Source: Alphaproteobacteria bacterium
GTDB taxonomy: Bacteria > Pseudomonadota > Alphaproteobacteria > Micropepsales > Micropepsaceae
Assembly: GCA_019241645.1 (NCBI GenBank)
Contig: JAFAWQ010000053.1
Span: 1 to 57,918, forward strand
Reading direction: 5' to 3'
DNA length: 57,918 bases
Shown: positions 35,011 to 42,313 of the stretch, one piece after another
Layout: the number at the start of each line of letters is the position of its first letter
How positions within the stretch are numbered: position 1 is the stretch's first letter
Notes under the pieces: model-generated
Seen by the model: the letters and a program-made list of their open reading frames with translations, nothing else
Databases searched by the model: none
Told to the model about the DNA's origin: nothing
Program-made: the position numbers and the translations under genes

Positions 35011-36357
35011 CTAAGTCTTTTTCGCATAAGGATTCTGTGACGTACGCAGCGAGAAGCGGATCGGCGTTCCCTGAAGTTTGAACGCATCGCGTAAACTGTT
35101 CTGCAGGTAGCGAAGGTAGGAATCCGGCAGGGCCTTCAGCTGATTGCCGAAGATCGCGAAGGTCGGCGGTCGCGCTTTCGGCTGCGTCATATAGCGCAGC
35201 CGTACCCGGCGGCCGTGGATCGCCGGCGGCGGATGCTGCGACAGCGCCTGTTCCAGAAAACGATTGAGTTCGCCCGTGCCGACACGCGTGTTCCACGCCC
35301 TCTCGGCCGCGAGCACGGATTCCAGCACGCGCTCGACACCTTCGCCCGTACGCGCGGACGTGGCGATCAATGGCGCCCCGGTCAGCTGCGGCAGTAATTC
35401 GTCGCGCTGTTCGCGGAACCGGGAGATGGCGCCGGCGCGATTCTCGACAAGGTCGAATTTGTTGAGCGCGAAGACGATCGCCCGGCCCTCGCGTGCCACC
35501 ATGTCGGCGATGACGAGATCCTGCTTCTCGAAGGGTGCTGTCGCGTCGATCAGTACGATGACGCATTCCGCAAACCGGATTGCCTCCTGCGTACTTTCGA
35601 TGGAAAGTTCTTCCAGCGTGTGACCCGCGGCGCGTGCGCGTTTGCGCAGGCCTGCCGTATCGTGCAGCAGGAACGAGCGGCCCTCGATTTCCCACTTGGC
35701 AATCACCGCATCGCGCGTGGTGCCGGCTTCTGGCGAGGTCAGCGCGCGCTCTTCTCCCATGAGCGCGTTGAACAGGCTCGATTTGCCGACATTGGGGCGG
35801 CCCACAATCGCAAGCTTCAGCGGCCGTGCCGTGTCATCTTCCGGAATTGCCTCCGCTTCGGGATCCTCAACAAAGCCGGCCAACGCATCGAGCAGATCGC
35901 TGAGGCCCAGTCCATGCTCCGCCGAAAGCGCCACCGGTTCTCCGAAACCCAGCGAATACCCCTCAGCCACGTTCGCGGCCGCGGCCCGGCCTTCGATCTT
36001 GTTCGCTGCGAGCACCACCGGCTTGCCCGATTTGCGCAATTCGCCGGCGATGATCTCATCACCCGCCGTGACGCCCTGCCGCCCGTCGATGACGAGCAGG
36101 CAAACGTCCGCTTCCTGAATGGCCATCCGGGTCTGCGCGACCATGCGGGCGGGCAGCGTTTCACCGCGCGCATCCTCGAAACCCGCGGTGTCGATGATGC
36201 GGAACGCTAACGGACCAAGCTGTGCTTCCGCTTCGATCCGGTCGCGGGTCACGCCTGGCGTATCGTGCACGATGGCGATCTTGCGGCCGGCGAGCCGGTT
36301 GAACAGCGTCGATTTCCCGACATTCGGCCGGCCGACAATGGCGACAGTGAGCGGCAT
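35011..36357 (-). CDS. der: Ribosome-assembly GTPase Der
   Basis: Essential double GTPase for 50S subunit maturation. The 448-residue product has two G domains, each with GRPNVGKS(T/S) (about residues 9 and 185), D-T-P/A-G motifs, and NKIEG / NKFDL-type specificity motifs, then a KH-like C-terminal domain (RVRLRYMTQPKARPPTFAIF). The frame continues upstream into a palindromic repeat; the ATG at 36357 (MPLTVAIVGRPNVGKS) is the normal start. It follows bamB and a YfgM-like gene, the same order as in enterobacteria. Confidence 0.95.
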   Translation of the reverse strand: MPLTVAIVGRPNVGKSTLFNRLAGRKIAIVHDTPGVTRDRIEAEAQLGPLAFRIIDTAGFEDARGETLPARMVAQTRMAIQEADVCLLVIDGRQGVTAGDEIIAGELRKSGKPVVLAANKIEGRAAAANVAEGYSLGFGEPVALSAEHGLGLSDLLDALAGFVEDPEAEAIPEDDTARPLKLAIVGRPNVGKSSLFNALMGEERALTSPEAGTTRDAVIAKWEIEGRSFLLHDTAGLRKRARAAGHTLEELSIESTQEAIRFAECVIVLIDATAPFEKQDLVIADMVAREGRAIVFALNKFDLVENRAGAISRFREQRDELLPQLTGAPLIATSARTGEGVERVLESVLAAERAWNTRVGTGELNRFLEQALSQHPPPAIHGRRVRLRYMTQPKARPPTFAIFGNQLKALPDSYLRYLQNSLRDAFKLQGTPIRFSLRTSQNPYAKKT

Positions 36358-36370
36358 AGCTGGTTCTACC

Positions 36371-36489
36371 TTCCTCCCCCTGAAAGGGGGAGGTCGATCT
36401 GCGTCAGCAGATCGGGTGGGGGTCAACGCGCCCGCGGAATGATCCCTCCGGGATCGCGGGCGATCCGACCATCCCTTTTCAAAGGAGGG
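36371..36489. repeat. Palindromic repeat family B, copy 2, between bamB and der
   Basis: About 119 bases with the hairpins CTCCCCCTGAAAGGGGGAG, GATCTGCGTCAGCAGATC and GATCCCTCCGGGATC, ending with CCCTTTTCAAAGGAGGG. It fills nearly the whole gap between the two genes. Shares its outer blocks with the copy inside the RsmB-like gene at 4618-4734, in the opposite orientation. As RNA it would fold strongly between bamB and der and may modulate the shared transcript. Confidence 0.8.
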
Positions 36490-36492
36490 CCG

Positions 36493-37911
36493 CTAGCGCA
36501 GCGCCACCAGCTGCGCTCCATTGGTCAGCAGGTAGAGCGTCCCGTTCGCCACCACCGGCGGGATAAAAGCGCCGTCCGGTATTTCCGTCTTGCCCAACAG
36601 CTGCCCGGTATACGGCGAAATCGAATAGGCGCGGCCGTTCGAAGAGACCACAATCAGGCGATCAGACACCAGGACAGGCCCTGTCCAGATGATGGCATCG
36701 CTCTTGTCGATTTCGTCCTCGTACCGCGGCAGTTGGTGAATCCATTTCACCTTGCCCGTCTTGCGCGCCAGGCAGATCAGGCGAGAATCGATGCTCAACA
36801 CATAAACGAAATCGCCCGCAGCCCACGGTGTCTGGATGCCGCCAAGATCGCGGCCCCAGGCCCGCTCGCCGGTATTGAGGTTGATCGCCGCCATCACGCC
36901 GGAGTGGCTGATGGCGTACACCATGTCGCGATCGACCACGGGGCGCCCGGCAATGTCGTCCAGTTCCGACAGGGCCGTTTGCGATCCGGAACGGGTGAGC
37001 ATCTCGCTCCATGCGGCGCGGCCGTCAGCCACCCGCAAGGCGTAAAGCTCGCCGGACGTGTATGGCGCGATGACATAGTCGCCGGCCACGGCCGCGCTGG
37101 TGCTCTCGAGAATGCCGGCGTTCTCGGTGATCCCCTGGTGATCCCACAACTTGCGGCCATCGTTGGCTGCCAGCGCGTAGAAGTGATTGTCTTCGCTGGA
37201 AACGAAGATGCGTCCGCCACTTGCCACCGGCGCGTTCACGATCGGCACCAGCAGCTCGGTTTTCCAGATCTGCTTTCCGTTTCTCCCATCCAGCGCGAAG
37301 ACCTCGCCAAACCCGGTGGTAACGAAGAGCCTCCCGCCATCGAAAGCGACGCCGCCGCCAAATCCCTTGGATGGATCGATCGATGTGTTCTTGCCCATGA
37401 GGCCGAACGACGCCGAATTCAGAAAGGTATTCTCCGCGTACGGAGCAAGCGCTTTGTCCCACACGGCCGCGCCGGTGCGGGCATCGAAGCAATAGAGATG
37501 CGCCTGCGCGTCCAGCACGTAAGCGCGCCCTTCGGCGACGATCGGCGCCGCCGTCAGGCGGGAATCGCTGTCGGAGCCTTTGCCCGCCTGCTGCGTCCAG
37601 GCGACCGCCAGCGGACCGGCGGCTTCCAGATGATACATGACGTTGGCCGCGTACCCGCCTGGCTGCGGCCATGCCGGATTGCGATAGGGCTTGGGCAGCA
37701 CAACTTTCGTCGAGGCGAGGTCCGGATCCGGCTTCAGCGATTCATCTTCCGACAGCACCGAAATGCGCTGGCCCTTGATGTTGGAGCGATGAATCGAGGT
37801 GAACCAGCCGCTGGTAAGACTGTTGAAGCTGTCCTCCGCGTTGTTGACGGTATCGCAGCCGGCCAGCGCAGCGAGCGCCGCACAAGCGAAAAAACGCATA
37901 CGCAATGTCAT
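36493..37911 (-). CDS. bamB: Outer-membrane assembly lipoprotein BamB
   Basis: The 472-residue lipoprotein (MTLRMRFFACAALAALAGC with lipobox Cys) has a PQQ-type eight-bladed beta-propeller. Blade motifs recur, such as AYVLDAQAHLYCFDARTGAAVW, VFALDGRNGKQIWK, FYALAANDGRKLW, LYALRVADGRAAW, MAAINLNTGERAW and ICLARKTGKVKW. BamB helps the Bam complex insert beta-barrels. The start overlaps the stop of the YfgM-like gene (ATGA), and der follows downstream. The ATG at 37899 is a less likely alternative. Confidence 0.9.
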   Translation of the reverse strand: MTLRMRFFACAALAALAGCDTVNNAEDSFNSLTSGWFTSIHRSNIKGQRISVLSEDESLKPDPDLASTKVVLPKPYRNPAWPQPGGYAANVMYHLEAAGPLAVAWTQQAGKGSDSDSRLTAAPIVAEGRAYVLDAQAHLYCFDARTGAAVWDKALAPYAENTFLNSASFGLMGKNTSIDPSKGFGGGVAFDGGRLFVTTGFGEVFALDGRNGKQIWKTELLVPIVNAPVASGGRIFVSSEDNHFYALAANDGRKLWDHQGITENAGILESTSAAVAGDYVIAPYTSGELYALRVADGRAAWSEMLTRSGSQTALSELDDIAGRPVVDRDMVYAISHSGVMAAINLNTGERAWGRDLGGIQTPWAAGDFVYVLSIDSRLICLARKTGKVKWIHQLPRYEDEIDKSDAIIWTGPVLVSDRLIVVSSNGRAYSISPYTGQLLGKTEIPDGAFIPPVVANGTLYLLTNGAQLVALR

Positions 37912-38768
37912 TTCGGCGCGGGACCTTTTGGAGCGGGTGGCGATTGGGTGCCGGTCGTGCTTGCGGGACCGGCCGCGCCCGGAGCCGGAGTCGAAGCGGC
38001 CGGAGACGGAGGAGCGTTGGCCGCCGGCGTATTGGAATTTGCGGCAGCGCCCGCAACGAGACGTCTTCCGGTGGGAACTATCTTGCCAGGCATCTCGGTA
38101 TAGAGCGGCTTGCCGACATCCTTGTTGCCGCCGGCGAGAATGAAGGTCGCCATGGCGTTCGCCCGCAACTGCACCCCCTGCGGCGCCTTCGTGTCCTTCG
38201 CCAGCTTTTGGTACGCGGCCAGTGCCGGTTGAATCGCGCCCGCCCGATAATCCGCATAGGCGAGAATTTCCCGCGCCACCGGCCGCCACGGGCTGCCCTC
38301 CGCGGCCAGCCCTTCCAAAGTTTGCTCGACTTCGGCTTTCGGCGCGCCCTCCACCAGAATCCAGGCCACGCGAATGCGCGCGATGGAGGCCAGCATGTCG
38401 TCGCCGCCATCGATCAGCTTGCGGTAGTTGGCGAGCGCCGCAGCCGTGTTCCCCATGGCCGAGAGGGCATCGGCCTCCTGCAGCTGCGCCAGCTTGGCGT
38501 AGCCGCGAGGCGCATTTTTCGCCAGCCGCGCGAACTGCTCGGCGGCGGCCCGGTCCTGCCCGGCCTGCAGCAATTGCTGAGCGGCGAGATATTCGTTGGA
38601 GGCGCGCGCCCGCTCGCGGGATTCGTAGTAGGTCCAGAGCCGGTATGCGGCCGCGGCCAGGATCAGCAGGGCGGCCGCGGCGACGATGTAGTCGCCGTAC
38701 TGCTTCCAGAGCTTTTCGAGGCGGTCGCGGCGTACCTCCTCCTCGACTTCACGGAAGATGTCGCTCAC
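37908..38768 (-). CDS. YfgM-like membrane-anchored TPR protein
   Basis: I chose the GTG at 38768, giving (V)SDIFREVEEEVRRDRLEKLW, the usual start of this family; GAAAGGA lies about 11 bases upstream. The 286-residue protein has one membrane helix (YIVAAAALLILAAAAYRLW) followed by tetratricopeptide-like helices (residues about 60-200) and a long Ala/Pro-rich tail. YfgM-type proteins are periplasmic helpers near the Sec translocon. Neighbours bamB and der support the call. Confidence 0.82.
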   Translation of the reverse strand: MSDIFREVEEEVRRDRLEKLWKQYGDYIVAAAALLILAAAAYRLWTYYESRERARASNEYLAAQQLLQAGQDRAAAEQFARLAKNAPRGYAKLAQLQEADALSAMGNTAAALANYRKLIDGGDDMLASIARIRVAWILVEGAPKAEVEQTLEGLAAEGSPWRPVAREILAYADYRAGAIQPALAAYQKLAKDTKAPQGVQLRANAMATFILAGGNKDVGKPLYTEMPGKIVPTGRRLVAGAAANSNTPAANAPPSPAASTPAPGAAGPASTTGTQSPPAPKGPAPK

Positions 38769-38956
38769 GGCGGAAAATGTCCTTTCGGCAAAGTGGGATG
38801 GCGGAAGGCCGGCGCCCTGTCCCAAGGCCTTGGCCGCGCGAAAGGATTAGCCGTTCAGGGGCAGGCGCGCAACTGATGCTCAATCCCTGCCGGAAGCTCG
38901 CGCCGTTACGCCGCTTGGCATCGCATCTAGCCCCGAAGAATGAGGGGCTATGTGTC

Positions 38957-39030
38957 TGGAGCGGGCGAAGGGAATCGAACCCTCGTATGCAGCTTGGGAA
39001 GCTGCCGTTCTACCATTGAACTACGCCCGC
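38957..39030 (-). tRNA. tRNA-Gly (anticodon CCC)
   Basis: Read on the reverse strand, GCGGGCG at the 5' end pairs with CGCCCGC before U-CCA, so the CCA tail is encoded. The D-arm (GTTCAATGGTAGAAC), the anticodon stem GCAGC/GCTGC around the loop TTCCCAA (anticodon CCC, reading GGG), and the T-arm GAGGGTTCGATTCCCTT all fold. Length 74 with CCA. Confidence 0.95.
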
Positions 39031-39097
39031 GCGCTTGTCTCGATAGCACGGAGAAGCCTGAAAAGCGAAGGGAGGGCAGGGTGCTGCGCGCCGGCTG

Positions 39098-39613
39098 CTA
39101 GCTGCTTGACCAGGTCACTTGCGCGTGCGTGCCGTCGCTGTCTTTCGAGGCAAGCACCTGAATGGTGCGGCCGGCAAAGCTCGCGGAATAGAGCAGATTG
39201 CCCGCATCGTTGGCGTCCAGGTTCTGTTTGAAGCCGGCGGCCTCGGCCTTCTGTTTGTAGAACCCCAACACCTGAGACGGTTCCGCGCTGGATTGCAGCG
39301 TCAGCGTGCCGCTCTGGTTGTTGGCGCTGATAAGGGAAACGACGCGTGCGCCGGGAAAGACGCTGATGAAATCCGGCAATTTGCCACTGACATTCACACC
39401 ATTGGTGTTGATCTCGGCGACCGATTTTCCATCCCCGGCGCGAACGGTCACCTGGCCGCCATTGGCATCCACACTGACGTTGCTTTTGTCGCCGTTGGCC
39501 GAAATGGTGACGGTTCCGTCCTTGTCCTTGACGGTGACCTTCGACTCTTCCTTCTGCCCGCAAGCGGCAAGCGCCAGAACGCTGGACAGAAACAACGGAG
39601 TGAAAGCGCGCAT
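39098..39613 (-). CDS. Small periplasmic lipoprotein
   Basis: The 171-residue protein starts at the ATG at 39613, eight bases after AAGGGGA. It has a lipoprotein signal (MRAFTPLFLSSVLALAAC) followed by a beta-rich region with repeating D/N-G turns (VKDKDGTVTISANGD, VSVDANGGQVTVRAGDG), then an alpha/beta part (PSQVLGFYKQKAEAAGFKQN) that recalls small proteins modelling a polymer-binding or stress role. Family not recognised. It lies alone after tRNA-Gly. Confidence 0.65.
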   Translation of the reverse strand: MRAFTPLFLSSVLALAACGQKEESKVTVKDKDGTVTISANGDKSNVSVDANGGQVTVRAGDGKSVAEINTNGVNVSGKLPDFISVFPGARVVSLISANNQSGTLTLQSSAEPSQVLGFYKQKAEAAGFKQNLDANDAGNLLYSASFAGRTIQVLASKDSDGTHAQVTWSSS

Positions 39614-39673
39614 GGTGCGAATCCCCTTTATTCTGGCTCGAGGCTCGCGCAGCACCAGCGGCAAGGCAAGCGT

Positions 39674-40216
39674 TCAGCGATTGTCGCGCACCATGCCGAA
39701 TATGAGGCAGTCGATTCGCCTGCCTTCGCGCAGCACATGGCCGCGCGCCATGCCTTCGTAGGAAAATCCCAGCTTTTCAAGCAGGCGCCGGCCACGCTCG
39801 TTGCCGGCATGCACGCGCGCCGAAAGACGCTCGAGCCTCATTGTCTCGAAGGCATGCTCGACCACCGCATTCATCGCCTCGCGCGCATAACCCTTGCCCC
39901 AGGAGGCACGGCGGAACAGGAAACCCACTTCCGCACGCCTGTTGTGTTCATCGATTTCGGAGAGGTCGCATTCGCCGATGGCAAGCCCGTCCGCCGTAAG
40001 CGCTACCGCCCACCACAGCACTTCTCCGGCCGCGATGGCCTTGCCGTGATCGGCAATAACCTTCGCGACATGGTCCACGCTGTGCTGGGGCGCCCAGTCC
40101 CAGTAGAGCATGGCCTCGGCGTCGCCGCGGGCCTCGAAAAGCGCCGAGGCATCGTCCACGTTTAGCGGGCGCAATACGAGGCGGCGGGTGCTGAGCTGGG
40201 GCGTTGCCGGCGTCAT
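39674..40216 (-). CDS. GNAT N-acetyltransferase (RimJ/RimL-like)
   Basis: The 180-residue protein fits the RimJ/RimL subgroup: LSTRRLVLRPLNVDDASALF, VGFLFRRASWGKGYAREAM (acetyl-CoA loop), HAFETMRLERLSARVHAGNERGRRLLEKLGF. These enzymes acetylate protein N-termini or small molecules such as antibiotics; the target here is unknown. The approximately 257 bases upstream contain a long GC stem (40241-40277) and no gene. Confidence 0.85.
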   Translation of the reverse strand: MTPATPQLSTRRLVLRPLNVDDASALFEARGDAEAMLYWDWAPQHSVDHVAKVIADHGKAIAAGEVLWWAVALTADGLAIGECDLSEIDEHNRRAEVGFLFRRASWGKGYAREAMNAVVEHAFETMRLERLSARVHAGNERGRRLLEKLGFSYEGMARGHVLREGRRIDCLIFGMVRDNR

Positions 40217-40473
40217 GTTCTGCCTGTAACCAGGAATCGATGAGGCGGCCGGCGCCCTGTGCGCTGCAGCCGCCTCACCCTGCCCCCTGCGATGCGGACC
40301 CTCTTTAACAACCGCGAGGCGCTAGTTCCTCCCCCGCGCCTCTGGACCCGCGGTGATGCAATTGTTCCGAGGGCCGGGTCTGTTGCAATGGGAATGAATA
40401 TTCGGCAATCCGAATCCGCAACAGTGTGGATTTGTGGCAACATTTAGACTTGGCGGAACGATAGAGCGAACCT

Positions 40474-41625
40474 TCAATTCTGCCGGAAATGCTTGGAGAG
40501 CCGAAGGCCCTGCCGCTGGTAGTTCGAGCCGATCTGCTGCCCATACACGGCAGGCGGCGGATCGGTCATCCGCTCGAACACCAGCCGGCCGATGATCTGC
40601 CCATGCTCGATGATGAAAGGGACCTCGCGGGAGCGTACTTCCAGGACCGCGCGCGAACCGCGCCCCTGTCCAGTTTCATGGCCGAATCCGGGATCGAAGA
40701 AGCCGGCATAATGGACGCGGAATTCGCCGACCAGCGGATTGAAAGGCACCATCTCGGCGGCGAAATCCGGCGGAATGGAAACCGCTTCCCGTGACGCCAG
40801 AATGTAGAACTCGTCCGGATCGAGCACGATGGAGGCGCGCCGGCTCGCTTGGATCGGTTCCCAGTAATCCAGGGGGTCGAGCGCATCCCGCTTGTCGATG
40901 TCGATGATGCCGGTGTGGCGGCGGGCCCGCCAGCCAACCTGATTGCGGCCATCGCCCAGCAGATCGACGCTGAGCGCCAGGCCGTTTTCGATGTCCGCGA
41001 CGCCATCCACCAGTGGCTGCTCCTCGTGAAGGCGTTTTAGCTGGGTGTCGGTGAATTGGGGCGAGCCGTGCCGGACGCGCAGCTGATTGAGCCGTGAGCC
41101 CTTGCGCACCAGCACGGGAAACGTGCGCGGACTGATCTCGGCATAAAGCGGCCCGCGATAACCGGGCTCGATGCGATCGAACGCCTGCGCGCGATCGGTA
41201 ATGAGGCGGGTGAATACATCGAGTCTGCCAGTCGAGCTTTTCGGGTTGGCGATGCCGGAAACACGGAAAGAGAATTCAGCGCTCTCCAGCAGCGGCACGA
41301 CATAGACACAGTGCGTTTCCAGCACCGCGCCGTGGCTAAGGTCGATCTCGTGCATGGCGACGGCATCGAGCTTCTCGCGCACGGTTGCATTCGGTCCCGG
41401 CAGGAAGCTGGCCCGCACCCGCCAGGCCACCGGCCCAAGCCGCAGGTCGAGCGAGGCCGGTTGAATCTGCGCCTCTTCAATGTCCTCCGCGGCGAGAACT
41501 TCGCGCCGGGTGCGGATGAGCCGCCTCAGGACATGGCTGGGAAGAATGCCGGTCGAATGGCGGCCATATCCTTCGCCATTTTCCTGCTGGGCCTCGCCGA
41601 ACAGATTTTCCGCCGCTTCCGTCAT
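40474..41625 (-). CDS. 2'-deoxycytidine 5'-triphosphate deaminase, long form
   Basis: At 383 residues this is the elongated dCTP-deaminase form found in alphaproteobacteria, with two dUTPase/Dcd-type beta-barrel halves: TGILPSHVLRRLI, IQPASLDLRLGPVAWRV, ANPKSSTGRLDVFTRLITD and YAEISPRTFPVLV in the first; GIIDIDKRD..., VPFNPLVGEFRVHYAGFFDPGFG and VPFIIEHGQIIGRLVFERM in the second. It makes dUTP for thymidylate synthesis. The product is distinct from E. coli Dcd, so I leave the symbol blank. Confidence 0.85.
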   Translation of the reverse strand: MTEAAENLFGEAQQENGEGYGRHSTGILPSHVLRRLIRTRREVLAAEDIEEAQIQPASLDLRLGPVAWRVRASFLPGPNATVREKLDAVAMHEIDLSHGAVLETHCVYVVPLLESAEFSFRVSGIANPKSSTGRLDVFTRLITDRAQAFDRIEPGYRGPLYAEISPRTFPVLVRKGSRLNQLRVRHGSPQFTDTQLKRLHEEQPLVDGVADIENGLALSVDLLGDGRNQVGWRARRHTGIIDIDKRDALDPLDYWEPIQASRRASIVLDPDEFYILASREAVSIPPDFAAEMVPFNPLVGEFRVHYAGFFDPGFGHETGQGRGSRAVLEVRSREVPFIIEHGQIIGRLVFERMTDPPPAVYGQQIGSNYQRQGLRLSKHFRQN

Positions 41626-41728
41626 GCTACATTATAGGGCGGGTGGAGCGTACCGGTCAGCACCGATTGCTGTTCGTCCACGGTTTTTGGCGCGCATATG
41701 ATGGAGCCTTGATAAAAATATTTGGCGT

Positions 41729-41743
41729 AGCTACATTGTAGCT
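41729..41743. promoter_or_regulatory. Palindrome upstream of the RelB-type antitoxin, likely operator
   Basis: AGCTACA and TGTAGCT form a perfect 7-base inverted repeat around one T, 13 bases before the antitoxin ATG and next to the AGGAGA ribosome-binding site. RelB/DinJ antitoxins autorepress through such palindromes. A related half-site (CTACATTATAG) occurs at about 41628. Confidence 0.6.
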
Positions 41744-41756
41744 CAGGAGACATGAT

Positions 41757-42020
41757 ATGCCGGCAGATGCTGTGGTGCGCGCCCGAATCGATCAGCGCGT
41801 CAAGGACGAAGCGAGCGCCATTCTTGGCGCCATGGGTCTTACGGTTTCCGATGCGGTTCGCATGATGCTCGTGCGTACGGTGGCCGAGAAAGCACTGCCC
41901 TTTGATCCGCTGGTACCGAATGCAAACACCATCCGCGCGCTCAAGGCAGCACGGCAGGGTAAGTTGACGCGGTCGGGCAATGTCGATGTCTTGCTTGCCG
42001 ATCTCAATGCGGACGATTAG
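41757..42020 (+). CDS. RelB/DinJ-family antitoxin
   Basis: The 87-residue protein has the RHH signature MPADAVVRARIDQRVKDEASAILGAMG-type start (residues 1-27), LTVSDAVRMMLVRTVAEKALPF, and a toxin-binding tail (NTIRALKAARQGKL). AGGAGA sits seven bases before the chosen ATG. The partner toxin gene overlaps its 3' end but is frameshifted, so this may be an orphaned antitoxin that still represses the operon. Confidence 0.87.
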   Translation: MPADAVVRARIDQRVKDEASAILGAMGLTVSDAVRMMLVRTVAEKALPFDPLVPNANTIRALKAARQGKLTRSGNVDVLLADLNADD

Positions 42021-42287
42021 GCGCACCACGCAGTTCAAGCGCGATTACAAACGCGAACTTAAGGGCCGCTTCGGCAAGACTCTGGAAGGCGATCTCCGCG
42101 CTGTCCTATCGCTCCTAGTCTCCGACACACGTTTGCCTGAAAGGTATCGCGATCATCCACTCGCCGGCGAATGAAAGATTTTCGCGACTGCCACATTCGC
42201 CCTGATCTCGTTCTCATCTACGGCAAACCGGACGCCGATACGCTCGATCTCGTTCGTCTAGGGTCGCACAGTGAACTGAGTTTTTGA
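42007..42287 (+). pseudogene. RelE/YafQ-type toxin, inactivated by a one-base deletion
   Basis: The frame from 42007 reads MRTIRRTTQFKRDYKRELKG...RYRDHPLAGE and stops at 42174. The missing C-terminus is found one frame over from 42171: KDFRDCHIRPDLVLIYGKPD, then LDLVRLGSHSELSF. In YafQ-type toxins a Trp codon (TGG) normally joins these parts (GEWK); here one G is missing, turning TGGAAA into TGAAAG. The lost part holds the catalytic His and the substrate-binding strands, so the ribosome-dependent mRNA interferase should be inactive unless recoding restores it. Confidence 0.85.
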
Positions 42288-42313
42288 TGGGGCAGATCAA
42301 GGGACCAGCTTCG

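Noticed and set aside
36265..38103. A 612-codon forward frame opposite bamB and the YfgM-like gene
   Set aside because: It mirrors the codon structure of bamB and has low-complexity Arg/Gly/Ala composition; no family motif is visible.
40217..40473. Intergenic GC stem (TGAGGCGGC...GCCGCCTCA, 40241-40277) as terminator or small RNA
   Set aside because: It has no T-tract and lies nearly 200 bases past the dCTP-deaminase stop; nothing else in the gap supports an RNA gene.
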